This document shows positions 55,398 through 62,824 of a stretch of 64,000 bases of DNA, piece by piece. The notes beneath the pieces are model-generated. The model did no database searches, was not told where the DNA came from, and worked only from the letters and a program-made list of their open reading frames with translations. The stretch is from Archangium sp. Its GTDB lineage: Bacteria > Myxococcota > Myxococcia > Myxococcales > Myxococcaceae. The first letter of the stretch is position 1, and each line of letters opens with the position of its first letter. The position numbers and the translations under genes were made by a program. The stretch lies in contig JAUYRZ010000028.1 of the NCBI GenBank assembly GCA_030695565.1, positions 1-64,000 on the forward strand, read 5' to 3'.

Positions 55398-55994
55398 ATG
55401 AACACGCCAGCTCGCCGCCCCGGGCCCTACACCATTGCTGATTGGCTCGCGCAGCCCGAGGGCAGCCGACTCGAGCTCATCGATGGCAACCTGGTGGAAA
55501 AGGCGGCGCCGACGATTCAGCACGGGGTCGCGCAGCTCGGCACGGGCAGCTCCATCCGAGATGCCTTTCATCGAAGGGGCGGAGGCGCGGGCAAGCCCGG
55601 CGGTTGGTGGATCGCAACTGAGGTGGACCTCGTTCTCGACGAGCGTGGATACCGCCCCGACCTCGCTGGCTGGCGCCGCGAACGGATGCCCACCATGCCT
55701 CAGGAGCGACCCCTCACCGTGCGGCCCGATTGGCTGTGCGAGATCGTGAGCGAGTCGAATCGCGCCACTGACACCGTCACCAAGCTACGGCGGTACCACC
55801 AGGCCGGAGTGCCGCATTACTGGATCCTCGATCAGGTCGACCGCACCCTCACCGTCTACCGCCATCAGCCCGACGGGTACCTCGTCGCGCTTCGGGCAGA
55901 GGCCAGCGAGAAGGTCCGCCCTGAGCCCTTTGAGGCAGTGGAGTTCCACGTCGCTGAGTTCTTCGGCGATGACCCAGCTGACGATCCTCCGTGA
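55398..55994 (+). CDS. Uma2 family (DUF820) PD-(D/E)xK-fold protein
   Basis: A 198-residue protein of the Uma2/DUF820 family, which has a restriction-endonuclease-like fold. Features are RLELIDGNLVEKAAPTIQHG, the PDLAGWRRERMP segment with the first acidic residue, and EIVSESNRATDTVTKLRRYHQAGVPHYWILD (in parts). Uma2 proteins are multi-copy in many myxobacteria and cyanobacteria. Biological role is unproven. ATG 55398 matches family starts. Confidence 0.88.
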   Translation: MNTPARRPGPYTIADWLAQPEGSRLELIDGNLVEKAAPTIQHGVAQLGTGSSIRDAFHRRGGGAGKPGGWWIATEVDLVLDERGYRPDLAGWRRERMPTMPQERPLTVRPDWLCEIVSESNRATDTVTKLRRYHQAGVPHYWILDQVDRTLTVYRHQPDGYLVALRAEASEKVRPEPFEAVEFHVAEFFGDDPADDPP

Positions 55995-56048
55995 GCCTGC
56001 GGTGAGGTGATTCGGAGGCGCTGCTCTCGGGTCGGGGTGAACGGGCTT

Positions 56049-56459
56049 TCACTGCTCAGGTTGCGGAGGAGCAACGAGCACGCCGGAGAACCGGCCGTAC
56101 GTCACCGTGTACGTGGCCTCAGCCGAAAGCGTCGGCCACGGATTGAAGAGCACGTACTCGACGAACCGCCCGCTCGGCAGCCGCAGCGAATACCCCGAGC
56201 GCCGCGACTTGAGTGGCTTCGCCCCCGTCCCCACCAGCGCCTGACCCAGCACCACATCCGCCACGCCCAGGCCTGCCGCGCGCGCGACCGAGCCCGCTGC
56301 GATCGACAACAACAACGCGCCACTGCCCCGCGCGAGCAAAGGCCAGTGCCACTTCGCCCACGCGACCCAGGCGAGCCCCAGAAACACAGCCGAGAGCGAC
56401 GACAGCAGCACCGCCTTCATCGCCAGCGCGAGCCGGAAGCGCGCCGAGATGGGCGTCAT
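56049..56459 (-). CDS. Hypothetical membrane protein downstream of nagZ
   Basis: A 136-residue protein with hydrophobic segments at about 13-35, 40-58 and 60-75 and a short C-terminal beta-rich region (RSGYSLRLPSGRFVEYVLFN). Its ATG overlaps the nagZ stop (ATGA), so its translation is likely coupled to nagZ. No family was recognised. Confidence 0.6.
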   Translation of the reverse strand: MTPISARFRLALAMKAVLLSSLSAVFLGLAWVAWAKWHWPLLARGSGALLLSIAAGSVARAAGLGVADVVLGQALVGTGAKPLKSRRSGYSLRLPSGRFVEYVLFNPWPTLSAEATYTVTYGRFSGVLVAPPQPEQ

Positions 56460-57550
56460 GAGTGCACGACCTCGGTGGGATCCTTCCCGGTGAACGTGTC
56501 GACCGACAGCCCACGCCGGAGCGCTTCATGCGCCGGAGTGCCCAACGTGCCGAGCAGCTCTTCAGGCCCGTGAACGAAGCGCCGGTTCATCGCATCGATC
56601 CGCGCGCGCGCCTCCAACACCCGCTCGCGGTTCACCTCGCCGCTCTCCACCGCCTTCACCAACGCCTCGATCGCCGCGCGCTGCACCGACGCGTGATGAC
56701 ACACGAGGAAACAATCGACGCCCGCCTTCACGCCTTCGACCACCGCGCGCTCGACGCTGAAGTGTTCGCTGATCGCCTTCATCTCGAGGTCGTCGCTGAC
56801 CACCACGCCCTGAAAGCCGAGCTCCTTGCGCAGCAGGCCATCCATCACGCGCGCGCTCATGGTGGCCGGTACGCCGGGCTCGAGCGCATCGAAGATCACA
56901 TGCGCGGTCATCACCGAAGCGAGGCCCGCCTTCGCGTACGCCGCGAACGGGAGCAGCTCCACCTGGCGCAGCCGCTCGAGGTCGTGCGGCAACGAGGGCA
57001 GATCGAGGTGCGAATCCTTCGCGGTGTCGCCGTGCCCGGGGAAGTGTTTCGCGCACGAGGCCACGCCGCCGGCCTCCATGCCGCGGGCGAGTGCGACACC
57101 CAGGCGCGCCACCTCGGCGGGATCTCGATGGAACGATCGATCGCCAATCACCGGGTTCGCGGGGTTGGTGTCGACGTCGAGCACCGGCGCGAAGTCGACG
57201 TCGAAACCGAGCGCCCGCACCTCGAGCGCCAGCAACCGCCCCGCGCGTTCGACCAGCGCCGCGTCACCGCTCAGTCCCAGTTGCCGCATGGGAGGCAGGG
57301 CCGTGAACGGAGCGCCGCGCAGCCGCGCCACCCGACCGCCTTCTTGATCGACCGAAGCCAGCAGCGGCCTGCCTGCGCGCGTCTTGAGCGCTTTCACCAG
57401 GCTCGCGACCTGCGCGGGCGAGTCGACGTTGCGCTTGAACAAGATGATGCCGCCCACGCCGTCATCGATCAGGCGTTCCACCTCGGCATCTGCAGAAAGA
57501 CCCGGGAAGCCGACCACGAAGAGACCGGCACATTCACGGAAGAGACTCAT
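56456..57550 (-). CDS. nagZ: Beta-N-acetylhexosaminidase NagZ
   Basis: A 364-residue GH3 glycosidase that removes N-acetylglucosamine from anhydromuropeptides in cell-wall recycling. Substrate loop KHFPGHGDTAKDSHLDLP holds the Asp/His pair, and the nucleophile Asp is in VVVSDDLEMKAI. GGIILFKRNV and SVDQEGGRVARLR are further family motifs. No signal peptide, so it is cytoplasmic as expected. Length fits the single-domain family. It acts in the same pathway as MltG and the CHAP/SLT hydrolase at the level of muropeptide turnover. Confidence 0.95.
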   Translation of the reverse strand: MSLFRECAGLFVVGFPGLSADAEVERLIDDGVGGIILFKRNVDSPAQVASLVKALKTRAGRPLLASVDQEGGRVARLRGAPFTALPPMRQLGLSGDAALVERAGRLLALEVRALGFDVDFAPVLDVDTNPANPVIGDRSFHRDPAEVARLGVALARGMEAGGVASCAKHFPGHGDTAKDSHLDLPSLPHDLERLRQVELLPFAAYAKAGLASVMTAHVIFDALEPGVPATMSARVMDGLLRKELGFQGVVVSDDLEMKAISEHFSVERAVVEGVKAGVDCFLVCHHASVQRAAIEALVKAVESGEVNRERVLEARARIDAMNRRFVHGPEELLGTLGTPAHEALRRGLSVDTFTGKDPTEVVHS

Positions 57551-57676
57551 GGGACGGAGCCGCCAACAGCGGAACGCGGTGCGAGACAGTCGGGAGCGAA
57601 GCGGACGGCTGGCCGAGGCGGAGTGACCATGAACATGAGCGAAGACTTACACGGCTGCGTTACATACGCCCCCGCC

Positions 57677-58318
57677 ATGCGCATCCTCGTCCTTGCTTCG
57701 TTGGTCCTCCTCGCCTGCAAGAGCACTCCGGTCAGGCACGATGAACATGGTCACCGCTTCGACGACGCGGATGCCTGGGCCGCCCGATTCGAAGACCCCA
57801 GACGAGAGGCCTGGCAGAAGCCCTCCGAGGTGATCGCCGCGCTGGGGCTCGCGCCCGACGCGAAGATCGCCGACATCGGGTCTGCCACTGGCTACTTTCC
57901 GGTGCGCATCGCGAAGGCACTCCCGAAGAGCAGGGTGTACGGCCTCGACGTCGAGAGCTCGATGGTCGACTACCTGAACAAACGCGCCGAGCAGGAGCAG
58001 CTCTCCAACTTGAGCTCACACCTCGCGGAGTTCGCCGACGCAAAGATTCCCGAGCCGGTCGACCTCATCTTGATGGTGAACACCTACCACCACATCGAAG
58101 CGCGGCCGGACTACTTCAGGAAGCTGAAGAGCTCGCTCAAGCCCGGTGGGCGGCTGGCGATCATCGACTTCACGCGCGAATCGAAGATGGGCCCCGACTC
58201 AGCCGAGAAGATGCCGCCGGAGCAGGTGGAAGCCGAACTCAAGGACGCGGGCTTCAAGCTGCTCGAGAGTCAGTCCTTCCTGCCCGAACAATACTTCCTG
58301 ATCTTCGGCCCTCAGTAA
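57677..58318 (+). CDS. SAM-dependent methyltransferase-like lipoprotein
   Basis: A 213-residue protein with a lipoprotein signal (VLASLVLLACKS) and a class I methyltransferase fold. Motif I is IADIGSATGYFPVRIAKAL, followed by GLDVESSMVDYL, the LILMVNTYHHI motif-IV strand and GGRLAIIDFTRES. SAM is not known to be available outside the cytoplasm, so an exported copy is odd. Export followed by non-SAM function, or a misread signal, are alternatives. ATG 57677 was chosen; the frame runs far upstream as an antisense shadow of nagZ. Confidence 0.75.
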   Translation: MRILVLASLVLLACKSTPVRHDEHGHRFDDADAWAARFEDPRREAWQKPSEVIAALGLAPDAKIADIGSATGYFPVRIAKALPKSRVYGLDVESSMVDYLNKRAEQEQLSNLSSHLAEFADAKIPEPVDLILMVNTYHHIEARPDYFRKLKSSLKPGGRLAIIDFTRESKMGPDSAEKMPPEQVEAELKDAGFKLLESQSFLPEQYFLIFGPQ

Positions 58319-58380
58319 GGCGCGCCGAAACCGAGGACGATGCTCATCGAGCGGGTGCGACTGGTCGCCTTGTTGACAGC

Positions 58381-58395
58381 ACCTACACTGTAGGT
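58381..58395. promoter_or_regulatory. Palindromic operator-like site upstream of the metallophosphoesterase
   Basis: ACCTACACTGTAGGT is a perfect dyad of ACCTACA and TGTAGGT around one C. TTGACA (58373-58378), an ideal -35, lies 2 bp before it, so the dyad occupies the spacer of a possible promoter. No good -10 is found at the right distance. The site is 84 bp before the downstream gene. The rest of the 160-bp gap holds no gene. Confidence 0.45.
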
Positions 58396-58478
58396 CTGGC
58401 GCGGAGCTGCTCCAGATTCACGAAGAAGTGTGGAGGTGGAGGCGCTGACCTGCCGCAGTCATTACCTTTCGGCGCTCC

Positions 58479-59666
58479 ATGAGCACTGAGCCGACCGCTG
58501 AAGCCCCCACGAGCCTCAAAGACATCCCGGTTTTGTTATTCGTGCGAGGCATCACCCTGCTGACGGTGTTGAGCAGCTTGATCGTCGGGCTGCACTGGTA
58601 CCTCGGCGCGCGCCTCATTCGCGATGCGGGCGTGCCCGAGCCGTTCGCCACCATCGCCTGGGTGATGGTGTGGATCTTCTTCGGGTCGATCTTCGCGGGC
58701 TTTCTGGGCGGCCGGCTGTTTCCGCGCCCCGCGGCGAAGATCTTTCAGTGGTTGGGCTTCGTGTGGATGGGCGCGTTCGGGTTGTTGCTGGTGGTCACCT
58801 CGCTCTCCGATCTCGCGCTGTTCATTGCCTCAAAGTTCACGGTGCTCGAGGCGTCGTGGCAGAGCGCCCGCGCGTTCGGGGTGGCAGCCGTCGTGCTGCC
58901 CGCGTTGGCCTGGGGTTTCTACGTCTCGAGGAGGCCCGTGACGAGGCGCGTGGAGATCGACATCGCCGGCCTCGATCCTTCCCTCGATGGGTTTCGCATC
59001 GTGCAGATCACCGACGTGCACATCGGCGAGACGCTGGGCCGTGACTTCGCAAAGCAGGTGGCTGATCACGTCAACTCGCTCAAGCCCGACATCGTCGCGG
59101 TGACGGGCGACATGATCGACGGCTCCGTCGCGCGGCTGCACGACGAGGTCGCGCCGCTGGGCGAAATGCGCGGCAAGTACGGCGTCTACTACGTGACGGG
59201 AAATCACGAGTACTACCACGGCGGCTCGAGCTGGGAGGCCGAGGGCCGCAAGCTCGGCTTCACCGTGCTGCACAACGAGCACCGGGTGATCGCCGACGGC
59301 AAGCTGGTCATTGGCGGCGTGACCGACGTGGAAGGCGCGCGGTTCTCAGAAGCCCACGCCCCCCGGGTCGACGTCGCGTTCGCGCAGGCGCCCGCGGGCG
59401 TGCCCCGTATTCTGCTCGCGCATCAGCCGCGGTTCGCGAAGTACGCGAAGGACGCGTCGATCTCGCTGATGCTCTCGGGCCACACGCACGGCGGGCAGAT
59501 CTTCCCGTTCATGGTGTTCGTGCGCCTGCAGCAGCCGGTGGTGCGGGGCTTCGAGAAGCTGTACGGCGTGCCGACGTACACGAGCAACGGCACGGGCTAC
59601 TGGGGCCCTCCGTTCCGCATCGGGCCCCGCGGTGAAGTGACCGAGATCATCCTGCGCACGAAGTGA
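58479..59666 (+). CDS. Membrane metallophosphoesterase
   Basis: A 395-residue protein. Four hydrophobic helices (about 15-45, 60-80, 90-115, 125-150) precede a calcineurin-like phosphoesterase domain. All metal motifs are there: D-x-H in QITDVHIG, GD in AVTGDMID, GNHE in YVTGNHEYY, and GHTHGGQ. The arrangement resembles YkuE/YaeI-type enzymes. The substrate is possibly a lipid phosphoester such as UDP-diacylglucosamine-like compounds, but this is inference. Confidence 0.88.
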   Translation: MSTEPTAEAPTSLKDIPVLLFVRGITLLTVLSSLIVGLHWYLGARLIRDAGVPEPFATIAWVMVWIFFGSIFAGFLGGRLFPRPAAKIFQWLGFVWMGAFGLLLVVTSLSDLALFIASKFTVLEASWQSARAFGVAAVVLPALAWGFYVSRRPVTRRVEIDIAGLDPSLDGFRIVQITDVHIGETLGRDFAKQVADHVNSLKPDIVAVTGDMIDGSVARLHDEVAPLGEMRGKYGVYYVTGNHEYYHGGSSWEAEGRKLGFTVLHNEHRVIADGKLVIGGVTDVEGARFSEAHAPRVDVAFAQAPAGVPRILLAHQPRFAKYAKDASISLMLSGHTHGGQIFPFMVFVRLQQPVVRGFEKLYGVPTYTSNGTGYWGPPFRIGPRGEVTEIILRTK

Positions 59667-59729
59667 CCTTCGCCGCGAAGGGGGACTCTCTTGACGCCTA
59701 CACGCTGAGCCGCACACGCTGCGCGCTCG

Positions 59730-60758
59730 ATGGACCCCACCACCTCGGAAAACACCATGCCGGCAGAGGCTCCGAGCCCTGCGCTCACCGCGGCCCGCAA
59801 GGAGCTGTGGCGCCACCTGCCCGCGTGGATGTTCTTCATCTACGGCGTGCTGCTGCTCAACACCGAGCTGACCAACTTCAGCCCCGCGCGTGGCGACCTC
59901 GCGCACACCATCGTCTTTCCGCTGCTGGTCTTCGTGATCTACCAGGTGGTGCGCTTCACCCACGGCACCGGCTCGCGCCGCATGCTGGTGACCAGCCTCG
60001 CGCTCACCTTCGGTCTGCCCACCATCGTCTTCTTCTGGCACACGCCCTCGCCGCTCTCGCCCGAGCTGCTGCTGCGCATCTACGAGTGGTCGAACTTCGC
60101 CTGGGCCGCGCTGCTGGTGTGGCACCTCTGGGTGCACGACCGCACGCACGTCGCGCTCTTCTTCGGGGTCGGCCTGCTCTACGGAGCGGTGCTCGAGAAC
60201 GGCGGCATCGTGCTGGGCTTCTTCCACGAGACCAACCTGACCGACACGATGGTCAAGCCCTTCGTGGCGCCGGTGGCCACCATGATCGGCTGGAGCGTGG
60301 TGCTGGCCATGGCCACCTTCGTCACCTGGCAACTGCGCAAGCGGCTCTCGTGGTTGCGCAAGTCAGCGCTGCTCTCGGCGCTCGCGGTGGGCTCGTTCGC
60401 CACGCTGCTCGATCTGCAGATCGATCCCATCGCCACCGCGGTGGGCTGCTGGGTGTGGCACCACACGCTGCCGGGCTGGTTTCACGGCGTGCCGATGGTG
60501 AACTTCATCGCGTGGATGTGCGCGCTGGTGCCGTTCGGCTACGTGATGTTCCGGGTGCAGGAGCGCCGGGGGCTGGCCGACGGCGCCTCGTGGGACCGCC
60601 AGTCGCTCTTCGATTTGCTCAAGTGGTCCCCAGCCGGGCTGGTGATCGCCGCGCTCGCGTTCATCGGAGTCACCCTGGCGCTCGAAGGTGTCGGCGGCCC
60701 CAGCTGGACCCTGCTCAACGTGTTCACCGCCCGGGTGCTCACCGCCGTCGCCCTCTGA
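59730..60758 (+). CDS. Carotenoid biosynthesis protein-like membrane protein (DUF422/CruF-like)
   Basis: A 342-residue integral membrane protein with about eight helices. YGAVLENGGIVLGFFHE and LQIDPIATAVGCWVWHHTLPG followed by GVPMVNFIAWM match the PF04240 (carotenoid 1,2-hydratase CruF-like) family in which acidic and aromatic residues lie in membrane helices. Family members act on carotenoid ends. No other carotenoid gene is in the window. Start ATG 59730; ATG 59757 is an alternative. A small CCTTCG-CCG-CGAAGG hairpin (59667-59681) lies just after the previous gene. Confidence 0.75.
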   Translation: MDPTTSENTMPAEAPSPALTAARKELWRHLPAWMFFIYGVLLLNTELTNFSPARGDLAHTIVFPLLVFVIYQVVRFTHGTGSRRMLVTSLALTFGLPTIVFFWHTPSPLSPELLLRIYEWSNFAWAALLVWHLWVHDRTHVALFFGVGLLYGAVLENGGIVLGFFHETNLTDTMVKPFVAPVATMIGWSVVLAMATFVTWQLRKRLSWLRKSALLSALAVGSFATLLDLQIDPIATAVGCWVWHHTLPGWFHGVPMVNFIAWMCALVPFGYVMFRVQERRGLADGASWDRQSLFDLLKWSPAGLVIAALAFIGVTLALEGVGGPSWTLLNVFTARVLTAVAL

Positions 60759-60874
60759 AGGTGTTGTTATCACTGGGGTGAAACTTCCATTCGGCAGGTT
60801 TCATCACCTGCTTGCGGCGGGCCGTGCACCTCCGCATTAGTTTCGCCCCGTTCACCCCCCTCGAAGGAGTTCAC

Positions 60875-61306
60875 ATGAAGCGCATTCTTTTGTCGCTCGC
60901 CGTCGCCACGTCGCTCATCGGTTCCACCGCCGCGCTGGCTTGTGAAGGTGATGGCAAACACCAGGCGAGCCTGGAGCCCGCGAAGGCCACCGTCGCAGAC
61001 GTCGCCAGCTGGACCAAGGCGAAGGCCGTCACGCCCATCGACGCCAACGGCAAGGAGACCCGCTCCTCGCAGGGCGTCATCCCCGGCGCCGTGCTGCTGA
61101 CCTCGAGCTCGAGCTACGCGGTCTCCGAGCTGCCGGCCGACAAGAACAGCAAGCTGGTGTTCTACTGCGCCAACACGATGTGCAGCGCGGGGCAGCAGGC
61201 CGCCAAGCGCGCCATGGAGAACGGCTACACCAACGTGGCCGTGCTCCCCGAAGGCATCGCGGGCTGGAAGCAGGCCGGTCAGCCGACCGCCAAGCCGCGC
61301 AGCTGA
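60875..61306 (+). CDS. Exported rhodanese-like protein
   Basis: A 143-residue protein with a Sec signal (LLSLAVATSLIGSTAALA) and a single rhodanese-like domain. The active-site loop is FYCANTMCSAGQQAAKRA, where the first Cys is the likely persulfide carrier, and the C-terminal VAVLPEGIAGWKQAGQP is typical. It probably handles sulfur or disulfides in the periplasm. GAAGGAG lies 6-12 bases before ATG 60875, a strong ribosome site. Confidence 0.85.
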   Translation: MKRILLSLAVATSLIGSTAALACEGDGKHQASLEPAKATVADVASWTKAKAVTPIDANGKETRSSQGVIPGAVLLTSSSSYAVSELPADKNSKLVFYCANTMCSAGQQAAKRAMENGYTNVAVLPEGIAGWKQAGQPTAKPRS

Positions 61307-61317
61307 ACCACCCAACT

Positions 61318-61355
61318 CCCTCTCCCCACACCGGGGAGAGGGTCGGGGCGAGAGG
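61318..61355 (-). repeat. Dispersed palindrome family A, after the rhodanese gene
   Basis: CCCTCTCCCC, a short loop and CCGGGGAGAGGG form the hairpin, followed by TCGGGGCGAGAGG, i.e. the family A pattern in reverse orientation relative to the copies at 16177, 28728 and 49021. It lies 12 bp after the rhodanese stop and 85 bp before the start of the cytochrome gene, and may end the rhodanese transcript. Confidence 0.7.
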
Positions 61356-61421
61356 CCGTCATTGTTCACTACTTGAGAACAGTGACGTTCAAAGAATACG
61401 GATTCTCTTGATGCTGCCTGT

Positions 61422-61438
61422 GAGCCCACAGTGGGCTC
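61422..61438. promoter_or_regulatory. 17-bp dyad directly before the cytochrome start codon
   Basis: GAGCCCAC and GTGGGCTC form a perfect inverted repeat around one A, ending one base before ATG 61440. As RNA it folds into a six-pair stem with a five-base loop over the ribosome-binding region. It could be a repressor site or a translation-blocking hairpin. No Shine-Dalgarno sequence is seen outside it. Confidence 0.5.
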
Positions 61439-61439
61439 C

Positions 61440-61856
61440 ATGAACCGAGCCCTCTTCCTGACGCTGTTTTTCGCAGCAGCCTGTGGTCCCGAGCGCATCG
61501 CGCCAGAGCCCGAACAAACGCCCGCAGTCGAGCCACCACCCGCGATGACCACGGTGGATCCGCTGACCGGTTTCCCCTGCGACGTGCGGCAAGTGCTGCA
61601 GGCCAACTGCGCCAGCTGCCACGCGGGGGTGCAGTACGTGGTTCACTTCACCACCCGCGAAGACCTCAAGAATGCCGGCCACACCGTGCCGCACCTCGGC
61701 GAGGAGATCGCCGTGCGCATGCGCCCTGGCGCCACCAAGCCGATGCCCCCGTACGGCATGCCGCAGCAGCCGACCCTCGCCGAGCGTCAGCTGATCGACG
61801 GCTGGGTGCAGTCGGGCATGCCGGCGGGCGCCTGCGGCCCCCTCACGAAAGACTGA
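61440..61856 (+). CDS. Cytochrome c-like lipoprotein
   Basis: A 138-residue exported lipoprotein (lipobox FFAAAC). After a Pro/Glu-rich linker it has a single haem c site in NCASCHAGV and a likely distal Met in the KPMPPYGMP segment. It resembles the cytochrome domains of the two monooxygenase proteins at 28765 and 34552 but stands alone. It probably passes electrons in the periplasm. ATG 61440 was chosen for the signal peptide. Confidence 0.75.
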   Translation: MNRALFLTLFFAAACGPERIAPEPEQTPAVEPPPAMTTVDPLTGFPCDVRQVLQANCASCHAGVQYVVHFTTREDLKNAGHTVPHLGEEIAVRMRPGATKPMPPYGMPQQPTLAERQLIDGWVQSGMPAGACGPLTKD

Positions 61857-61896
61857 GCCACGGCGTCTGCACGTCTTCAGCCTCCGAAACTGACCC

Positions 61897-62811
61897 TCAG
61901 CTCCGAGCGCACATCGCAGCTGCTTCGAGGAGCGCAGAGGCCATGGGCGTGGGATCGGCGCGGTTCTTCCCGGCGATGTCGTAGGCGACGCCGTGATCAG
62001 GCGAGGTGCGCGGCACCGGAAGCCCCAGCGTCACGTTCACGGTTCGCTCGAAGTCGAGCGTCTTGGTGGCCACCAGGCCCTGGTCGTGGAACATCGCCAA
62101 CGCGACGTCGTAGGGGAACCTCCGGGCGCCCGCGAAGAGGCCGTCAGCCGCGAACGGCCCGCTCACGTCGATGCCCCGGGCCTTCGCCTTCTTGATGGCA
62201 GGCGAGATGATCCGATCCTCTTCGCTGCCCAGGACTCCGCCGTCACCTGCGTGCGGATTGAGGCCACACACTGCGATGCGCGGGCGCCGGCCGAGTGCGG
62301 GGCGCAGGCCGCGATCGAGCAGCTCGAGCTGAGCCACCAGCTTCGGGGTCGAGAGCGCGTCGGCCACCAGGCGAAGCGGAAGATGATTGGTGGCGAGCGC
62401 GACTGAGAGCAGCGGGCCTTTCATCAGCATCATCACCTCGGCGCCGAACGCATCGGCGAGCAGCTCGGTGTGGCCTGAGAACGGAACGCCCGCCTTGGTG
62501 ATGGCTTCTTTGGAGACCGGCGCGGTGCAGATGCCGTCGATCTCACCGAGCTTCGCCGCGGTGACGGCGGACTGGATGTACGCGAGCTGCGCGAGGCCGC
62601 CCGCGCGGGTCGGTTTTCCGGGGCGGCGATCGGCGGCGGCGAGCTGGCTGACCACGCGCAGCTCGAGGGCACCGGCTTTCACCGACGCGTCTCCGAAGAG
62701 CACGGGGATGAGCGCACGTTTCACTTTGGGCAACGCGAGCGCCTTCAACGTCACTTCGGTGCTGATGCCTGAAGGATCTCCGAGAGAAATTCCGATGCGG
62801 GGCCGCGACAT
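61897..62811 (-). CDS. pdxA: 4-hydroxythreonine-4-phosphate dehydrogenase
   Basis: A 304-residue cytoplasmic enzyme of pyridoxal phosphate synthesis (DXP-dependent route). Family motifs are GISLGDPSGISTEV, FSGHTELLADAFG with the metal-binding His, CGLNPHAGDGGVLGSEEDRII (in parts), and AMFHDQGLVATKTL; RTSPDHGVAYDIAGK ends the active site. It is slightly short of the usual 320-330 residues. It lies 13 bp downstream of the sigma-partner gene, so it may be co-transcribed with it. Confidence 0.95.
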   Translation of the reverse strand: MSRPRIGISLGDPSGISTEVTLKALALPKVKRALIPVLFGDASVKAGALELRVVSQLAAADRRPGKPTRAGGLAQLAYIQSAVTAAKLGEIDGICTAPVSKEAITKAGVPFSGHTELLADAFGAEVMMLMKGPLLSVALATNHLPLRLVADALSTPKLVAQLELLDRGLRPALGRRPRIAVCGLNPHAGDGGVLGSEEDRIISPAIKKAKARGIDVSGPFAADGLFAGARRFPYDVALAMFHDQGLVATKTLDFERTVNVTLGLPVPRTSPDHGVAYDIAGKNRADPTPMASALLEAAAMCARS

Positions 62812-62824
62812 GCGCGGACCTTAG

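Noticed and set aside
56462-57676. Upstream 405 codons of the frame that ends in the lipoprotein methyltransferase
   Set aside because: They are antisense to nagZ and low-complexity; the real protein begins at ATG 57677 with a signal peptide.
59691-59713. TTGACG as a promoter for the carotenoid-like gene
   Set aside because: No acceptable -10 lies 16-18 bp downstream (the sequence there reads ACACGC), so it was not listed.
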